From CBDCUQ01 sp965222835 (GTDB lineage: Bacteria; Pseudomonadota; Alphaproteobacteria; Rhizobiales; Hyphomicrobiaceae): DNA of 64,000 nt. Shown here in pieces: positions 44,286-53,710 of the stretch. The stretch's first letter is position 1; each line of letters starts with the position of its first letter. The position numbers were made by a program, and so were the translations under genes. The stretch spans positions 868,001-932,000 of the forward strand of contig CBDCUQ010000003.1 in NCBI GenBank assembly GCA_965222835.1, written 5' to 3'. The notes beneath the pieces were generated by a model. The model was not told the origin of the DNA. It did not search any database and saw only the letters and a program-made list of their open reading frames with translations.

Positions 44286-45086
44286 ATGACCGCTCAAGAA
44301 CCGAAATTCTTGGATGTCGGTGACGAAGCGCCTCGCCGCATTGCCTACCTTCATACGGCGCCTGCAAAACCCGGAGCACCGGGTCTTCTTTGGCTCATCG
44401 GGCTAAAGTCGGACATGCATTCGACGAAGGTTGTGGCGCTTGCGGACTGGGCAGACGCGCACGGACTTGGCATGACCCGCTTTGACTATTCGGGGCACGG
44501 TCAATCGGGGGGGTGTTTCGAGGAGGCCACGATCAGCGACTGGCTGGACGAGGCCGACTCCATTTATCGCCGTGTCACCAAAGGGCCGCAGATTGTGATC
44601 GGCTCCAGTACCGGCGGGCATATTGCGCTGCTGCTCTTGAGGCGTCTTCAAGAAGAAGGCGGCTCAGAGGATAAACGTCTCAAGGGAGTCGTGCTGATTG
44701 CACCGGCTTGGGATCTCACTGAAGAGCTGTTGTGGAAGACCTTTTCGGACGAGGTGCGCCGCGAGATCATGGATAAAGGGTCTTACACGCTGCCGTCAGA
44801 GTATGATGCCTCGGGCTACGTCATCACCCGGCGTTTTATTGAAGATGGACGCAAACACCTTCTGGCCCGTAAGCCGTTCGATCCGGGCCGGCCCGTGGCC
44901 ATTCTTCAGGGGCTTCAGGACACCGATGTGCCGCCGGCGCACGCCCGCGAGCTCTTGAGCTTCATGACCGGACAGCAGGTGAGCATGACAGAGGTGCCGG
45001 ATGCCGGACACCGTCTGTCACGGCCCGAAGATCTGGCCCTGCTCTACGGGCTCATTGAGACGCAACTTGCCGGGATCGGCTCGTAA
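44286..45086 (+). CDS. Alpha/beta hydrolase (ABHD10/serine aminopeptidase-like)
   Basis: The 266-residue protein starts on the base after the extensin-like gene stop. LLWLIGLKSDMHSTKVVALA, MTRFDYSGHGQSGG, the nucleophile motif VIGSSTGGHIAL, the acid in GLQDTDVPPAHA and the histidine in VPDAGHRLSRPED give a complete triad. The pattern is closest to the ABHD10/palmitoyl-thioesterase-like group of alphaproteobacteria. The substrate is unknown. No signal peptide is seen, so it is likely cytosolic. Confidence 0.82.
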   Translation: MTAQEPKFLDVGDEAPRRIAYLHTAPAKPGAPGLLWLIGLKSDMHSTKVVALADWADAHGLGMTRFDYSGHGQSGGCFEEATISDWLDEADSIYRRVTKGPQIVIGSSTGGHIALLLLRRLQEEGGSEDKRLKGVVLIAPAWDLTEELLWKTFSDEVRREIMDKGSYTLPSEYDASGYVITRRFIEDGRKHLLARKPFDPGRPVAILQGLQDTDVPPAHARELLSFMTGQQVSMTEVPDAGHRLSRPEDLALLYGLIETQLAGIGS

Positions 45087-45106
45087 CGCCCCCTCCCGGC
45101 GGACCG

Positions 45107-45853
45107 TTACCAGGTGCGGCGCGGACCTGTGTCGATGTGAAAGAGGCCGCCGCCGTAGTGCTTTAGCCCGCCGACCTGCCCGTGCGATTTGAGGAAGGCA
45201 TAAACGGCCCGGGTGTTTCCGCGTACGCGAAAATCGACGGCATTTCCGGTGAGGTGTTGCGAACGGCGCGCGCCACCGACACGGGCATTGTGCCGGCGGC
45301 TTCGGCATGTCGAGTTGACGGTCACGGGGCCAAAGTTGGCCGCCACCTGACCAACAATGGACGCCAGCCTAGTGTTGAGACAGGACGAAGAGGCACGCCA
45401 ACGGATGCCGCCACCGGTGGCGCTTTTAGTGGGCGGCTTTACGGATGGCGAGAACGGGCCTAGCGCCGCGACTTTCACACCGGGTGTGGCCGTCTTCTTT
45501 TTCGGTGCAAGACCGCTTTTCTTCACGGCAGCTTTGAAGGCTTTCTTCCTGGACTTGGCGGCGCGCTTTCTTGCGGCGGCTTTTTTCCGCGACGTGCGCT
45601 TTGTGTACTTTTTGCTCTTAGCGGGGCGGCCGATATAACCGACATCACCGTAACCGGCCCAGGCGTCTGCGACAGATCTTGCGAGCTCAGGCTTGCTGCG
45701 CCAGCCGGTTGGCTTGGCATCGGCCGCCGTGCTCCCTGCCAGTGTCAGCGACACAGCGGCCAACACGAACGCGGCACGGCGCAACAACATGCGTCGCAAC
45801 GCCTTACCTTCTGCGGCACGGCTGGGGCTGGCTTCAAACTTTCGAATACGCAT
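45107..45853 (-). CDS. Exported M15-type (YcbK/DUF882-like) peptidase domain protein with lysine-rich linker
   Basis: The 248-residue product has a signal peptide within residues 20-47 (LLRRAAFVLAAVSLTLAGS, TAADA). A strongly basic linker (KKAAARKRAAKSRKKAFKAA) spans about residues 78-125. The C-terminal domain shows NSTCRSRRHNARVGGARRSQ, QHLTGNAVDFRVRG and HYGGGLFHIDTGPRRTW, the zinc-ligand pattern H...D...H of M15A/DUF882 peptidases. These cut peptide cross-links or stems of peptidoglycan. The lysine-rich linker may bind the wall or DNA by charge. The gene is convergent with the hydrolase gene. Confidence 0.8.
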   Translation of the reverse strand: MRIRKFEASPSRAAEGKALRRMLLRRAAFVLAAVSLTLAGSTAADAKPTGWRSKPELARSVADAWAGYGDVGYIGRPAKSKKYTKRTSRKKAAARKRAAKSRKKAFKAAVKKSGLAPKKKTATPGVKVAALGPFSPSVKPPTKSATGGGIRWRASSSCLNTRLASIVGQVAANFGPVTVNSTCRSRRHNARVGGARRSQHLTGNAVDFRVRGNTRAVYAFLKSHGQVGGLKHYGGGLFHIDTGPRRTW

Positions 45854-46091
45854 AGTGACTTTCCCCCGGTGGGTCCTTCAACTTGCCGCGCCACGGCGTC
45901 CGCCATTATTGTGCGCCGCAGCGCGACTTTCTGGCATTTGTTGCGATGCAGCACAAGTGTGGCAGGGTGCCACGCTGCCTATCCCTGCGCCCTATTGCGC
46001 GTCGGGACGCCAATTTTGGTGGGAGGCGACGGGCGCGATCATCCGAAACGCAACGGCGAAAAGTGCGGGCGTATGGATTCCCGGCATGCGG

Positions 46092-48290
46092 CTACGGTGT
46101 CGGTGACCGGGGCAGTGATGGCTGGCGAATACGGGCGATGAGGTCGCTGGCGCCGGCTTGGGGGCGCGGGGTGATCAGGCTGACCAGGATCGTCAGGGCG
46201 AAAGACACCGGAACGACCAGGACACCTGCCGCCAACGGCATGACGCCGAACCAGTTCGCCAAGCTTGGCCTGAAAATCGTGCCGCCTGCAAACGCTTCCA
46301 GTGTGGCCCGGGCGGTCTCTTTCGCCTCACCGCTCGCGGAGAGCCACGCTTCGTGCAACGTCCAGAACTCCATGGCGTAGTCCGGATCTGCATTCGACAG
46401 ATGCGCCCAGGTTTGGAAGAACGCGATGGGCGCATAGTTGGTCGCGCACATGTAGTAGAGAACAAGTGCCAGACCACCCAACATCCCGGCAATGGCACCC
46501 CATGCGTTGGCTCGCTTCCACCAAATACCGAGACTGAGCGCGGGAAGAAGTGCGGCCGCTGCGATGGAGAACGCCGCGGGGGCGATGTCGATCACGGTCT
46601 TTGCCTTCATCACAATTACATAGGTGCCGACGGCTGCCAGGCATGCAAGTATCGCGAGGCGCAGGACGCGCGCTGGCGGATGGCCGCTGCCGTCGTCGCC
46701 GGGCCGAACGTGTCGAACATCGTAACCGAGCGCGCTTGCCGCGGTCATGATGGATGCGGCCGTCATGGCAAGGGCCGCAGCGAGCACGGCCGCCAAAAGC
46801 ATGCCGGAAATCGCAACGGGCAGCCCTTCAATCCGCGGTAGGGCGAGCGCAAGCGCACCGCCATCCACGTCCAAGCCCGTGAGAGTCAGAAGGCCGGTTT
46901 CATTTCCGGATATTGCGGCGACGGTGGGGAGAAGCTTGGTTCGGTATTGGTCCCAGAGGCCCTTATTGCCGTTGTCAGCGGCTGCTCTTGCCGCCTTCAA
47001 GATTTCAGCCTGCACCGGGGCCTCGAGGCGGTTCCAAGCGTTGCTCAGATCGCGATCGATACCGGCAAGTCGTGTTGCGACGCTCGACGTGTCAGCTGCC
47101 CCGCTTTGCACGCCGCCCGACACGGCCTCGAACAAGCCGAGCGATACCCCGTGGATTTGCATGTCTGATTTGCGCGATAGGTCCTCGGACCATTCGGCCA
47201 GGCTCGCGAGCGCCACGCGCTCATCGACGGTCTTGTAGAGGCTGTACTTCGCAAGTGTCGCGTAGACCGGAACGGTGATCAGGAGAACGACAGCAAAAAG
47301 CGTCGTCCAGGCCGCGGACGATCGCGCATCGCGTGCGGACGCAACCGTAAAGCTGCGAGAGAGAACCTGGGGCAGTACGGCGGTTCCGGCGACGAGACAG
47401 AATAACAAGGCGAAGAAATTCGCTTCGTCGATCTGCATATATGGTCTCAGATGCGGTGTCAGGGTCTCTGCCGAGGCTAGGCCGTTTTCGAGCATCGATT
47501 GCTCGAGGGCACTAATGCGCCCGAGCAGCTCTCCGTACGCGATCTGCGGCAGACCCCATCCCAAGACGGAGTACATTAGCCCGCCTGCGGTACCGAGGAC
47601 ACCGGCGAGCATGACGATTGCAAAGACGAGGCCGGTCCAGGTCACGCTCTTCATGCCGCCGGGAAGCGTGCAGATGAGCGCGGCCGCAACGCCCACGAAG
47701 ACTGCGATGGTGAAATTCATGTCGAACGCGTTTTCGAGGAGGCCGGCAAATCCTGCCAATCCGGCTGACGCAAGGAGCAGGGAAATGAACGCGACAATGA
47801 TTGCGGCGATTACTCGGGCGGCACATCCAAAGCGCAGTCCGATGAACTCGGCCGTGGATAGTGCCCCCGAGCGTGCGAGATAGGGCACCAGGAGAACACC
47901 GCCGATGACAAGTCCGGCGGCGGGACCGAGCACGAACCCCAAGCCGTCGAAGCCCAGCGCGTAGGTGATGGCAAAGAGTGGGAGGAGCGAGCCAGCCGGC
48001 AACCACACCGCAGACGCTGAGAGCGCATTCGCCACGGGTCGCGTGCCCCGCCCGGCAGCGACAAATCCCGTGAGACTGCTGTCGCGTGCCGTGAACGCCA
48101 CGAGTAGTGCAAGTATGGCCAGAAAGACGAGGTTGGCGATCTGGGCGTGAGCCGCAAGTTGCAGGACATCAGCGCCCTCCAGAATGACAAGCGTTACAGA
48201 AAGAGCGGCGAAACCGAATAGAACAGCGGCGGTCAGCCAACCGCTATAGGAGGCCAATGCGCCGCTTTGCTCATTTTCATAATCTACCAC
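46092..48290 (-). CDS. Sodium:solute symporter (VC_2705-like SSS family)
   Basis: The product starts with GTG at 48290 and has 732 residues with about 13 helices. LTGFVAAGRGTRPVANALSA, SAVWLPAGSLLPLFAITYAL and LICTLPGGMKSVTWTGLVFA belong to the Na+/solute symporter family, in the subgroup that pairs with a DUF4212 protein. A loop of more than 100 residues (about 320-470) between late helices is longer than usual. It imports an organic acid such as acetate or a similar solute with Na+; the exact substrate is not readable. The DUF4212 gene lies 12 bases upstream. Confidence 0.85.
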   Translation of the reverse strand: MVDYENEQSGALASYSGWLTAAVLFGFAALSVTLVILEGADVLQLAAHAQIANLVFLAILALLVAFTARDSSLTGFVAAGRGTRPVANALSASAVWLPAGSLLPLFAITYALGFDGLGFVLGPAAGLVIGGVLLVPYLARSGALSTAEFIGLRFGCAARVIAAIIVAFISLLLASAGLAGFAGLLENAFDMNFTIAVFVGVAAALICTLPGGMKSVTWTGLVFAIVMLAGVLGTAGGLMYSVLGWGLPQIAYGELLGRISALEQSMLENGLASAETLTPHLRPYMQIDEANFFALLFCLVAGTAVLPQVLSRSFTVASARDARSSAAWTTLFAVVLLITVPVYATLAKYSLYKTVDERVALASLAEWSEDLSRKSDMQIHGVSLGLFEAVSGGVQSGAADTSSVATRLAGIDRDLSNAWNRLEAPVQAEILKAARAAADNGNKGLWDQYRTKLLPTVAAISGNETGLLTLTGLDVDGGALALALPRIEGLPVAISGMLLAAVLAAALAMTAASIMTAASALGYDVRHVRPGDDGSGHPPARVLRLAILACLAAVGTYVIVMKAKTVIDIAPAAFSIAAAALLPALSLGIWWKRANAWGAIAGMLGGLALVLYYMCATNYAPIAFFQTWAHLSNADPDYAMEFWTLHEAWLSASGEAKETARATLEAFAGGTIFRPSLANWFGVMPLAAGVLVVPVSFALTILVSLITPRPQAGASDLIARIRQPSLPRSPTP

Positions 48291-48302
48291 ACTCGTCCTC
48301 GC

Positions 48303-48719
48303 CTACTCGTTCCCGGCGTCTTCCCACTCAATTCGATCTTGTTTGCGCGCGGCACAGAACATGAGGATCGCCAGACCGATCAGCGCTCCTTGCGCAGCAG
48401 CGTAGTATCCAAGGGGAAATCCGGAGATCTTGAAGAGGCCAAGATGTGCCGTGGCGGCCGGAAGCAGAAACGTCAGAATGGCGGCCGCGCCCAGGACGGC
48501 CCAGAGAAGTCCACCTGTTCTGAGCCAATAGCGATTGCCCGTGCCGTGATCCCGAAGACGGCGAAAGGCCCCATGCGCAACGAGCGCGGCGCCTGCGGCG
48601 GCGATCGTCAGGTAGGAGCCCAACCCGAGAACCGGCGTCAGCATCAGGCTATCTCCCACCCCCATCGCAAGGGCGACTGCGGCCGCGAGCACGAGCACGC
48701 CGGCAAGAATCTCGATCAT
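48303..48719 (-). CDS. DUF4212-type small subunit of the solute symporter
   Basis: The ATG at 48719 after AGGGGGG gives 138 residues with four helices. The C-terminal part LFKISGFPLGYYAAAQGALI followed by GLAILMFCAARKQDRIE matches DUF4212 proteins, which precede VC_2705-like symporters. The first half has two extra helices (LAGVLVLAAAVALAMGVG and YLTIAAAGAALVAHGAF) not usual for the family, which normally has two helices. It is probably an accessory subunit of the transporter encoded next. Confidence 0.75.
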   Translation of the reverse strand: MIEILAGVLVLAAAVALAMGVGDSLMLTPVLGLGSYLTIAAAGAALVAHGAFRRLRDHGTGNRYWLRTGGLLWAVLGAAAILTFLLPAATAHLGLFKISGFPLGYYAAAQGALIGLAILMFCAARKQDRIEWEDAGNE

Positions 48720-48793
48720 AGGCCCCCCTGGCTTGGCAATGCCCCAGAGGTTACCGGTTCTCACTCAGAGCGCAACGGGAGTGGGCCTGAATC

Positions 48794-49576
48794 TCAGGCC
48801 GTGTGCCCGTCCGGCCCGTCGTCTTTGATCGCGTCGACAGCGGCGCGGGCTGCCGTCAGCAGCATGCGCATATCTGTTTGCAGCGAACAGAGCTGGAACC
48901 CCTCCCGAAATCGCTTTTTTGCCGTCACCGGGCCGTCCGTGTGCACGGCCGCAAACAATCCCTTGGCCCGGGTCTTTGCGAGAATGGTGGAGATGGCACG
49001 CACCACCTTCGGATCTTCGGGCGCCATGGACGGTTCGGCGCCGAGAGAGAGTGAAAGGTCACCGGGGCCGACGTAGATGCCATCGAGACCGGGCGTGGCG
49101 AGAATGGCTTCAAGGTTATCGACGGCTTCCGCGGTCTCGATTTGCGCGAAAAGAAGTGTTTCGCGATTGGCGTGTCGCCAATACTCGGGTCCGGCATAGT
49201 ATTGTGCACGATTGGGCCCGAAGGACCGTTGCCCGTCCGGCGGATACCGGCAAGCAGACACAAACGCCCTGGCCTCCGCGGCCTGATTGATCATCGGGCA
49301 AATGAGGCCGTACGCGCCTGAATCGAGCAGTTTGGTGAGGAGGCCGGGCTCATTTCCCGGAACGCGGGCCAGCGGAGTCGCGGGCGAGGTTGAAATGGCC
49401 TGGAGCATATGAAAGGCGGCCATGTAGTCGATGGCCCCATGCTGCAGATCAATAGTGACACTGTCGAAACCCTGATGGGCAAGGGCTTCCGCGGTATGCG
49501 CGCTGGCGATTGAACACCACGCGTTGACGATGCGCCCGCCAGAAGCGAGCCGCGCCTTGGCCGCATTGGGCTTCAT
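48794..49576 (-). CDS. HpcH/HpaI aldolase family protein
   Basis: The 260-residue product has the TIM-barrel motifs of class II pyruvate aldolases. FDSVTIDLQHGAIDY holds the first catalytic region, PLARVPGNEP and GAYGLICPMINQAAEAR follow, then LLFAQIETAEAVDNLEAILA with the metal-binding glutamate and GLDGIYVGPGDLSLSLG with the aspartate. The enzyme cleaves 4-hydroxy-2-oxo acids to pyruvate and an aldehyde. The substrate is not evident; the symporter pair downstream may share a role in organic acid use. Confidence 0.85.
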   Translation of the reverse strand: MKPNAAKARLASGGRIVNAWCSIASAHTAEALAHQGFDSVTIDLQHGAIDYMAAFHMLQAISTSPATPLARVPGNEPGLLTKLLDSGAYGLICPMINQAAEARAFVSACRYPPDGQRSFGPNRAQYYAGPEYWRHANRETLLFAQIETAEAVDNLEAILATPGLDGIYVGPGDLSLSLGAEPSMAPEDPKVVRAISTILAKTRAKGLFAAVHTDGPVTAKKRFREGFQLCSLQTDMRMLLTAARAAVDAIKDDGPDGHTA

Positions 49577-49926
49577 CCGATCCTCATCACAGGCAGGGCC
49601 GGAGATGTGCTGGATATGAGATCATGCGTCGGCACCCCAAAAGCGGCCCCAAAAAGCACAAGGCGACGCATCTATGGCGCCGCCCCGGCTCGTCTCCCTA
49701 GACTTGGGCCTTTTTCTTGCATGCGGTCAGCGGGCCCCAGCACCGCCACGCAGCGGACAATGTGAAAGAGTGCGTCTTCTGTCAAGCAAAAGACGTCCCG
49801 ATTTTTGATGCAAATCACATTGACAGGTTCCGAATCTTGAACCCGTAAACGAGACGTAAAATTCGATTCTCGGATGCGCGTTGCGAAGGACGGTTTTTCG
49901 TCCTGGACTGCCCGGGGTGTTGCACT
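49577..49926. other. 350-bp intergenic region
   Basis: No gene is seen between the aldolase gene and the copper-chaperone gene. Apart from one FNR/FixK-like site (49805-49818) I see only weak hairpins such as GGACG/CGTCC near 49900. The left part should hold the promoter of the aldolase gene. Confidence 0.6.
49805..49818. promoter_or_regulatory. FNR/FixK/Anr-like site
   Basis: TTGATGCAAATCAC fits the consensus TTGAT-N4-ATCAA with one mismatch. It lies 230 bases before the aldolase start on the minus strand and about 110 bases behind the end of the copper-chaperone gene, so the target gene is uncertain and chance is possible. Confidence 0.35.
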
Positions 49927-50487
49927 TCAATCTTGACCGCTGTGTGAGCCATCATGGCTACCGGTCTTGCCGTTTGAGCCCTTCTCATCGTGAGCACTTT
50001 CGGCGGCATCAGAGGCCATACCGCTACCTGGTTTCTTTGCTCCAATGGGCGCGATGGTCGCCGAAACCTCAACGACACCGGCCTTCTCGAAGGTCAGCGT
50101 CAATGGCAACGTCTCACCTTCGGTAAGAGGCGCCTTGAGTTCAAGCAGCATGAGGTGCTTGCCGCCGGGTTCCAGCTTCACGACGGTGCCGGGCTCTACG
50201 TCAAGCGCTTCGAGACGGCGCATCTTCATGACCCCATCCTCGTTGATGTGGGTGTGAATTTCCGCCCGTCCGGCTGCCGGTGTCGTGACACGCAGAAGCT
50301 TGTCGCCAGCGCCGGCGGGTGCATGTATCTCGGCATAAGCCGCTCCGACGGAGGCGCCGCTCGGCGTCGCCCGGGCCCAGGCTCCGACAACTTGGAGAGA
50401 AGCGTCGTCCGCGCTCCGGGCCGCCGTAGATAGTGTCGAAAGGCAAGTCGCCATCATAGCCATTGCAATCCATGCCGTTCGCTTCAT
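49927..50487 (-). CDS. Periplasmic copper chaperone PCu(A)C
   Basis: The 186-residue product begins with a signal peptide (MKRTAWIAMAMMATCLSTLS, cleavage near SARSA at about 25). GAWARATPSGASVGAAYAEI, IHTHINEDGVMKMRRLEALD and LEPGGKHLMLLELKAPLTEG are the PCu(A)C copper site: H-x10-M and H-x-M pattern residues in GVMKMR and KHLM. A His-rich tail (SHDGSHSG) adds metal ligands. The protein delivers Cu(I) to the CuA site of cytochrome oxidase. No Sco gene is adjacent. Confidence 0.9.
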   Translation of the reverse strand: MKRTAWIAMAMMATCLSTLSTAARSADDASLQVVGAWARATPSGASVGAAYAEIHAPAGAGDKLLRVTTPAAGRAEIHTHINEDGVMKMRRLEALDVEPGTVVKLEPGGKHLMLLELKAPLTEGETLPLTLTFEKAGVVEVSATIAPIGAKKPGSGMASDAAESAHDEKGSNGKTGSHDGSHSGQD

Positions 50488-50657
50488 CGTTGGTCTCCTG
50501 TCCTATCGCCAGCCCAATTGCGCGCTCATCAATTAACATTGTTTCTACGAAGCTGGCTTCGCGCCTTTGCGCCGCATCCTGAGGGCTTCGAACGGCGCTG
50601 GCGCCCGTGCTAAGCTCACTCTGAACAACCCTCACGGGAGGCCCCGCAGGATACCCG

Positions 50658-51893
50658 ATGAAACGTGTGCTCCTTATTATCGGCGGCGGGATTGCTGCCT
50701 ACAAGTGCCTCGACCTCGTGCGCCGTCTGCGCGAACGCGGCATTTTGGTGCGTGCCGTCATGACCAAGTCGGCCCAAGAATTCATTACGCCGCTTTCTGT
50801 CGGCGCGCTGACAAATGACCGGGTCTTTACCGAGTTATTCGATCTCGATGACGAACGGGAGATCGGTCATATCCGGCTCGCACGCGACCCTGACCTCGTT
50901 ATTGTCGCACCAGCGACCGCAGACCTTCTTGCCAAAATGGCGCTCGGACTTGCCAACGACCTTGCAACGTCCGTCCTCTTGGCAACCGACAAGCCGGTTC
51001 TCGGGGCTCCTGCAATGAACCCCAGGATGTGGCTTGCAAAAGCGACGCAACGCAATCTCAAGCAGCTGCGCGCTGACGGTGTGCATTTTGTTGGTCCCAA
51101 CGAGGGCGAAATGGCCGAAGCCGGCGAGGCTGGTCCGGGGCGGATGGCGGAACCCATGGATATTGTTGACGCGGCCATGGCACTCCTCGGATCGCCGGGG
51201 GCCCGCCAGGGAAAGGCGAAGCTGCCGCTTACAGGACGGCACGTGCTTGTCACCAGCGGGCCAACACATGAGCCGATCGATCCGGTGCGCTACATTGCCA
51301 ACCGTTCGTCGGGCAAACAGGGCCATGCGATCGCCGCGGCTGCTGCGCGTCTTGGTGCGCGCGTGACCCTCGTATCCGGACCCGTCTCCCTTGCCGATCC
51401 GCCGGGGGTCGCGACTATTCACGTGGAAACCGCCACCGAAATGCTTGCCGAAGTGCAGTCGGCACTGCCTGCGGACGTTGCCATCTTTGCCGCGGCAGTT
51501 GCCGATTGGCGTGTGGCCAAGGCCAGCGCTGAGAAGATCAAGAAGCGGGCGAAGGCACGGGCTCCGTCCATCGCGTTTGTCGAAAACCCGGACATTCTCA
51601 AGACCGTGGCTGCCCTCAGGGCGAAACGACCCGCTCTCGTGATCGGTTTTGCGGCTGAGACGAAGAACGTTGTCGACTTCGCGAAGAAGAAGCGTAAGGC
51701 CAAACGTGCCGATTGGATTGTTGCAAATGATGTCTCGCCCTCGACCAATATTATGGGTGGCGATACCAATCGCGTGCATCTCGTAACGGCCAAGGACGTC
51801 GAAAGCTGGGATGAAATGCCAAAGTTGGATGTCGCCGAAGCGCTGGTTCTGCGCGCGGCTCAGCACCTCAGACAGACGCAGGTCTCCGTCTGA
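50658..51893 (+). CDS. coaBC: Bifunctional phosphopantothenoylcysteine decarboxylase / phosphopantothenate-cysteine ligase
   Basis: The 411-residue product has the flavodoxin-like CoaC part in residues 1-180, with [30 protein letters not shown] carrying the catalytic His, and [20 protein letters not shown]. CoaB follows from about 195 ([33 protein letters not shown]) with a basic KKRAKARAP segment. It performs two steps from 4'-phosphopantothenate to 4'-phosphopantetheine for CoA. The stop overlaps the start of dut. Confidence 0.95.
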   Translation: MKRVLLIIGGGIAAYKCLDLVRRLRERGILVRAVMTKSAQEFITPLSVGALTNDRVFTELFDLDDEREIGHIRLARDPDLVIVAPATADLLAKMALGLANDLATSVLLATDKPVLGAPAMNPRMWLAKATQRNLKQLRADGVHFVGPNEGEMAEAGEAGPGRMAEPMDIVDAAMALLGSPGARQGKAKLPLTGRHVLVTSGPTHEPIDPVRYIANRSSGKQGHAIAAAAARLGARVTLVSGPVSLADPPGVATIHVETATEMLAEVQSALPADVAIFAAAVADWRVAKASAEKIKKRAKARAPSIAFVENPDILKTVAALRAKRPALVIGFAAETKNVVDFAKKKRKAKRADWIVANDVSPSTNIMGGDTNRVHLVTAKDVESWDEMPKLDVAEALVLRAAQHLRQTQVSV

Positions 51894-52480
51894 TGGCGGC
51901 CCAAGGAAAGCGCGCGACGGTCGCTGTGCGTGTCAAGCAGCTCCCCCATGCCAAGGGCTTGCCGCTGCCTGCTTATCAATCAACGGGCGCCGCGGGTCTC
52001 GATCTCGTGGCGGCAGTTCCTGCCAAGAAGCCGCTTGCGCTCAAGCCCGGACGGCGTGCGCTGGTGCCCACCGGCCTCATTGTCGAGCTGCCTAAAGGCG
52101 TGGAAGCCCAAGTCAGGCCGCGCTCGGGCCTGGCCGCGACGCACGGCGTAACAGTACTTAATAGTCCTGGCACGATCGACAGCGACTACCGTGGCGAGGT
52201 GCAGGTCATACTCATCAATCACGGAGAAAGAGCGTTCGTCATCGCGCGCGGCGAACGCATCGCACAAATGGTCATTGCACCCGTTACACGTGCACGTTTG
52301 GTGGTCGCAACAGACGTCTCCTCGACCGGTCGGGGTTCTGGCGGATTCGGCTCGACCGGCACAGCGACTGCGAAACCCAAGCGGCCGAGCCGCGTACGGA
52401 CGTTGAAAGGCCGACCCGATGCCACCGCGAAGAAGCGTGGTGGCAAACGGTCCGTGCGCGTCTCAAGAAGTAAAACTTGA
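51893..52480 (+). CDS. dut: dUTPase with basic C-terminal extension
   Basis: The 195-residue product contains all five dUTPase motifs: [11 protein letters not shown] (1), [12 protein letters not shown] (2), [17 protein letters not shown] (3), [15 protein letters not shown] (4) and [13 protein letters not shown] (5). It hydrolyses dUTP to dUMP and lowers uracil in DNA. After motif 5 there are about 35 extra residues very rich in Lys and Arg ([15 protein letters not shown] on), absent from usual dUTPases of about 150 residues. The start overlaps the coaBC stop (TGATG), a pairing common in alphaproteobacteria. Confidence 0.92.
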   Translation: MAAQGKRATVAVRVKQLPHAKGLPLPAYQSTGAAGLDLVAAVPAKKPLALKPGRRALVPTGLIVELPKGVEAQVRPRSGLAATHGVTVLNSPGTIDSDYRGEVQVILINHGERAFVIARGERIAQMVIAPVTRARLVVATDVSSTGRGSGGFGSTGTATAKPKRPSRVRTLKGRPDATAKKRGGKRSVRVSRSKT

Positions 52481-52600
52481 TCCGCAGAATCTGGCGAATC
52501 GAGAATGGATTTTTGCTGTTGGCCTCTAGAAGCGCGGCTGCTAGAAGACGATTGCTATTTTCTTTCGCTGTTCGGCGCAGATTGAAGGGCTAGTCGTACG

Positions 52601-53596
52601 ATGAGCAAGGTTCCCGAAATCAAGACACTCAAGGCAACCAAATCCTGGGGCCGCGGCCGGGTTTACAATGACATCACCGAGACCATCGGCCATACGCCGT
52701 TGGTGCGTGCTGCAAATTTGGCCAAGCAGGCCGGCGTAAAAGCCGACGTGCTCATCAAGCTTGAATTCTTCAATCCGCTGTCATCGGTCAAGGATCGCAT
52801 CGGCGTTTCCATGATCGACGTCCTCGAAGCGGAAGGGAAAATCACACCCGGAAAATCGGTTCTTGTCGAGCCCACGTCGGGCAATACGGGAATCGGTCTA
52901 GCCTTCGTGTGTGCGGCACGCGGCTACAGGCTGCAGCTAGTGATGCCCGAGAGCATGTCGGTCGAGCGGCGGAAGATCCTTGCGCATTTGGGTGCCGAGC
53001 TGGTGCTGACACCGGCTGCCGGCGGCATGCCGGGCGCCATCGCCAAGGCCAACGAAATTCTCGACACCACACCGGGTGCCATTCAGCCGAGCCAATTCGA
53101 GAACCCTGCTAATCCGGCCGTGCACGAACGCACGACGGCCGAGGAGATCTGGGCCGACACGGGCGGTAAGGTCGATGCATTGGTCATTGGTGTCGGCACG
53201 GGTGGCACGCTGACGGGCTGCGGACGCGTGCTCAAGCCGCGCAATAAAGATCTGAAGATCTTTGCCGTTGAGCCAACCGGCAGCCCGGTTCTGGCCGGCG
53301 GCGCACGCGGGCCGCACAAGATCCAAGGGATCGGCGCCGGATTTGTGCCGGACGTTCTCGATACGTCGTTTATCGATGAAATCCTGTCGGTCTCGAATGA
53401 GGATGCCTTTGAAACGTCGCGCAAACTGGCGCTCTCGGACGGCATCCCGGGCGGCATTTCGACGGGTGCCAATATGGCCGCCGCGCTTACCGTGGCGGCG
53501 CGGCCCGACATGGAAGGTAAGACCATCGTCACCTTTGCACCCTCTTGCGCCGAGCGTTACTTTACGGGTGAGCTGTTCCTCGACCCGCCGGCCTAG
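52601..53596 (+). CDS. cysK: Cysteine synthase A (O-acetylserine sulfhydrylase)
   Basis: The 331-residue product has the PLP lysine in FFNPLSSVKDRIGVSMI and the substrate loop in VEPTSGNTGIGLAFVCAARG. VIGVGTGGTLTGCGRVLK binds the phosphate of PLP, and GFVPDVLDTSFIDE and SDGIPGGISTGANMAAA follow. It forms cysteine from O-acetylserine and sulfide. The length and motifs are standard for CysK. It lies 120 bases downstream of dut. Confidence 0.93.
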   Translation: MSKVPEIKTLKATKSWGRGRVYNDITETIGHTPLVRAANLAKQAGVKADVLIKLEFFNPLSSVKDRIGVSMIDVLEAEGKITPGKSVLVEPTSGNTGIGLAFVCAARGYRLQLVMPESMSVERRKILAHLGAELVLTPAAGGMPGAIAKANEILDTTPGAIQPSQFENPANPAVHERTTAEEIWADTGGKVDALVIGVGTGGTLTGCGRVLKPRNKDLKIFAVEPTGSPVLAGGARGPHKIQGIGAGFVPDVLDTSFIDEILSVSNEDAFETSRKLALSDGIPGGISTGANMAAALTVAARPDMEGKTIVTFAPSCAERYFTGELFLDPPA

Positions 53597-53710
53597 GGAT
53601 AGCAGGCGGACGGCTTGAAGAACGACGAAACTGGGACCGCCGTCCAGCCGGATTGAATGGGCGCGTGCGCGTGCACGATCCCGCCAGCTTGGTCCTCAAT
53701 CGGGTTTGTT

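Noticed and set aside
50835..51866. 343-residue minus-strand frame
   Set aside because: It lies entirely antisense to coaBC, which has full motif support.
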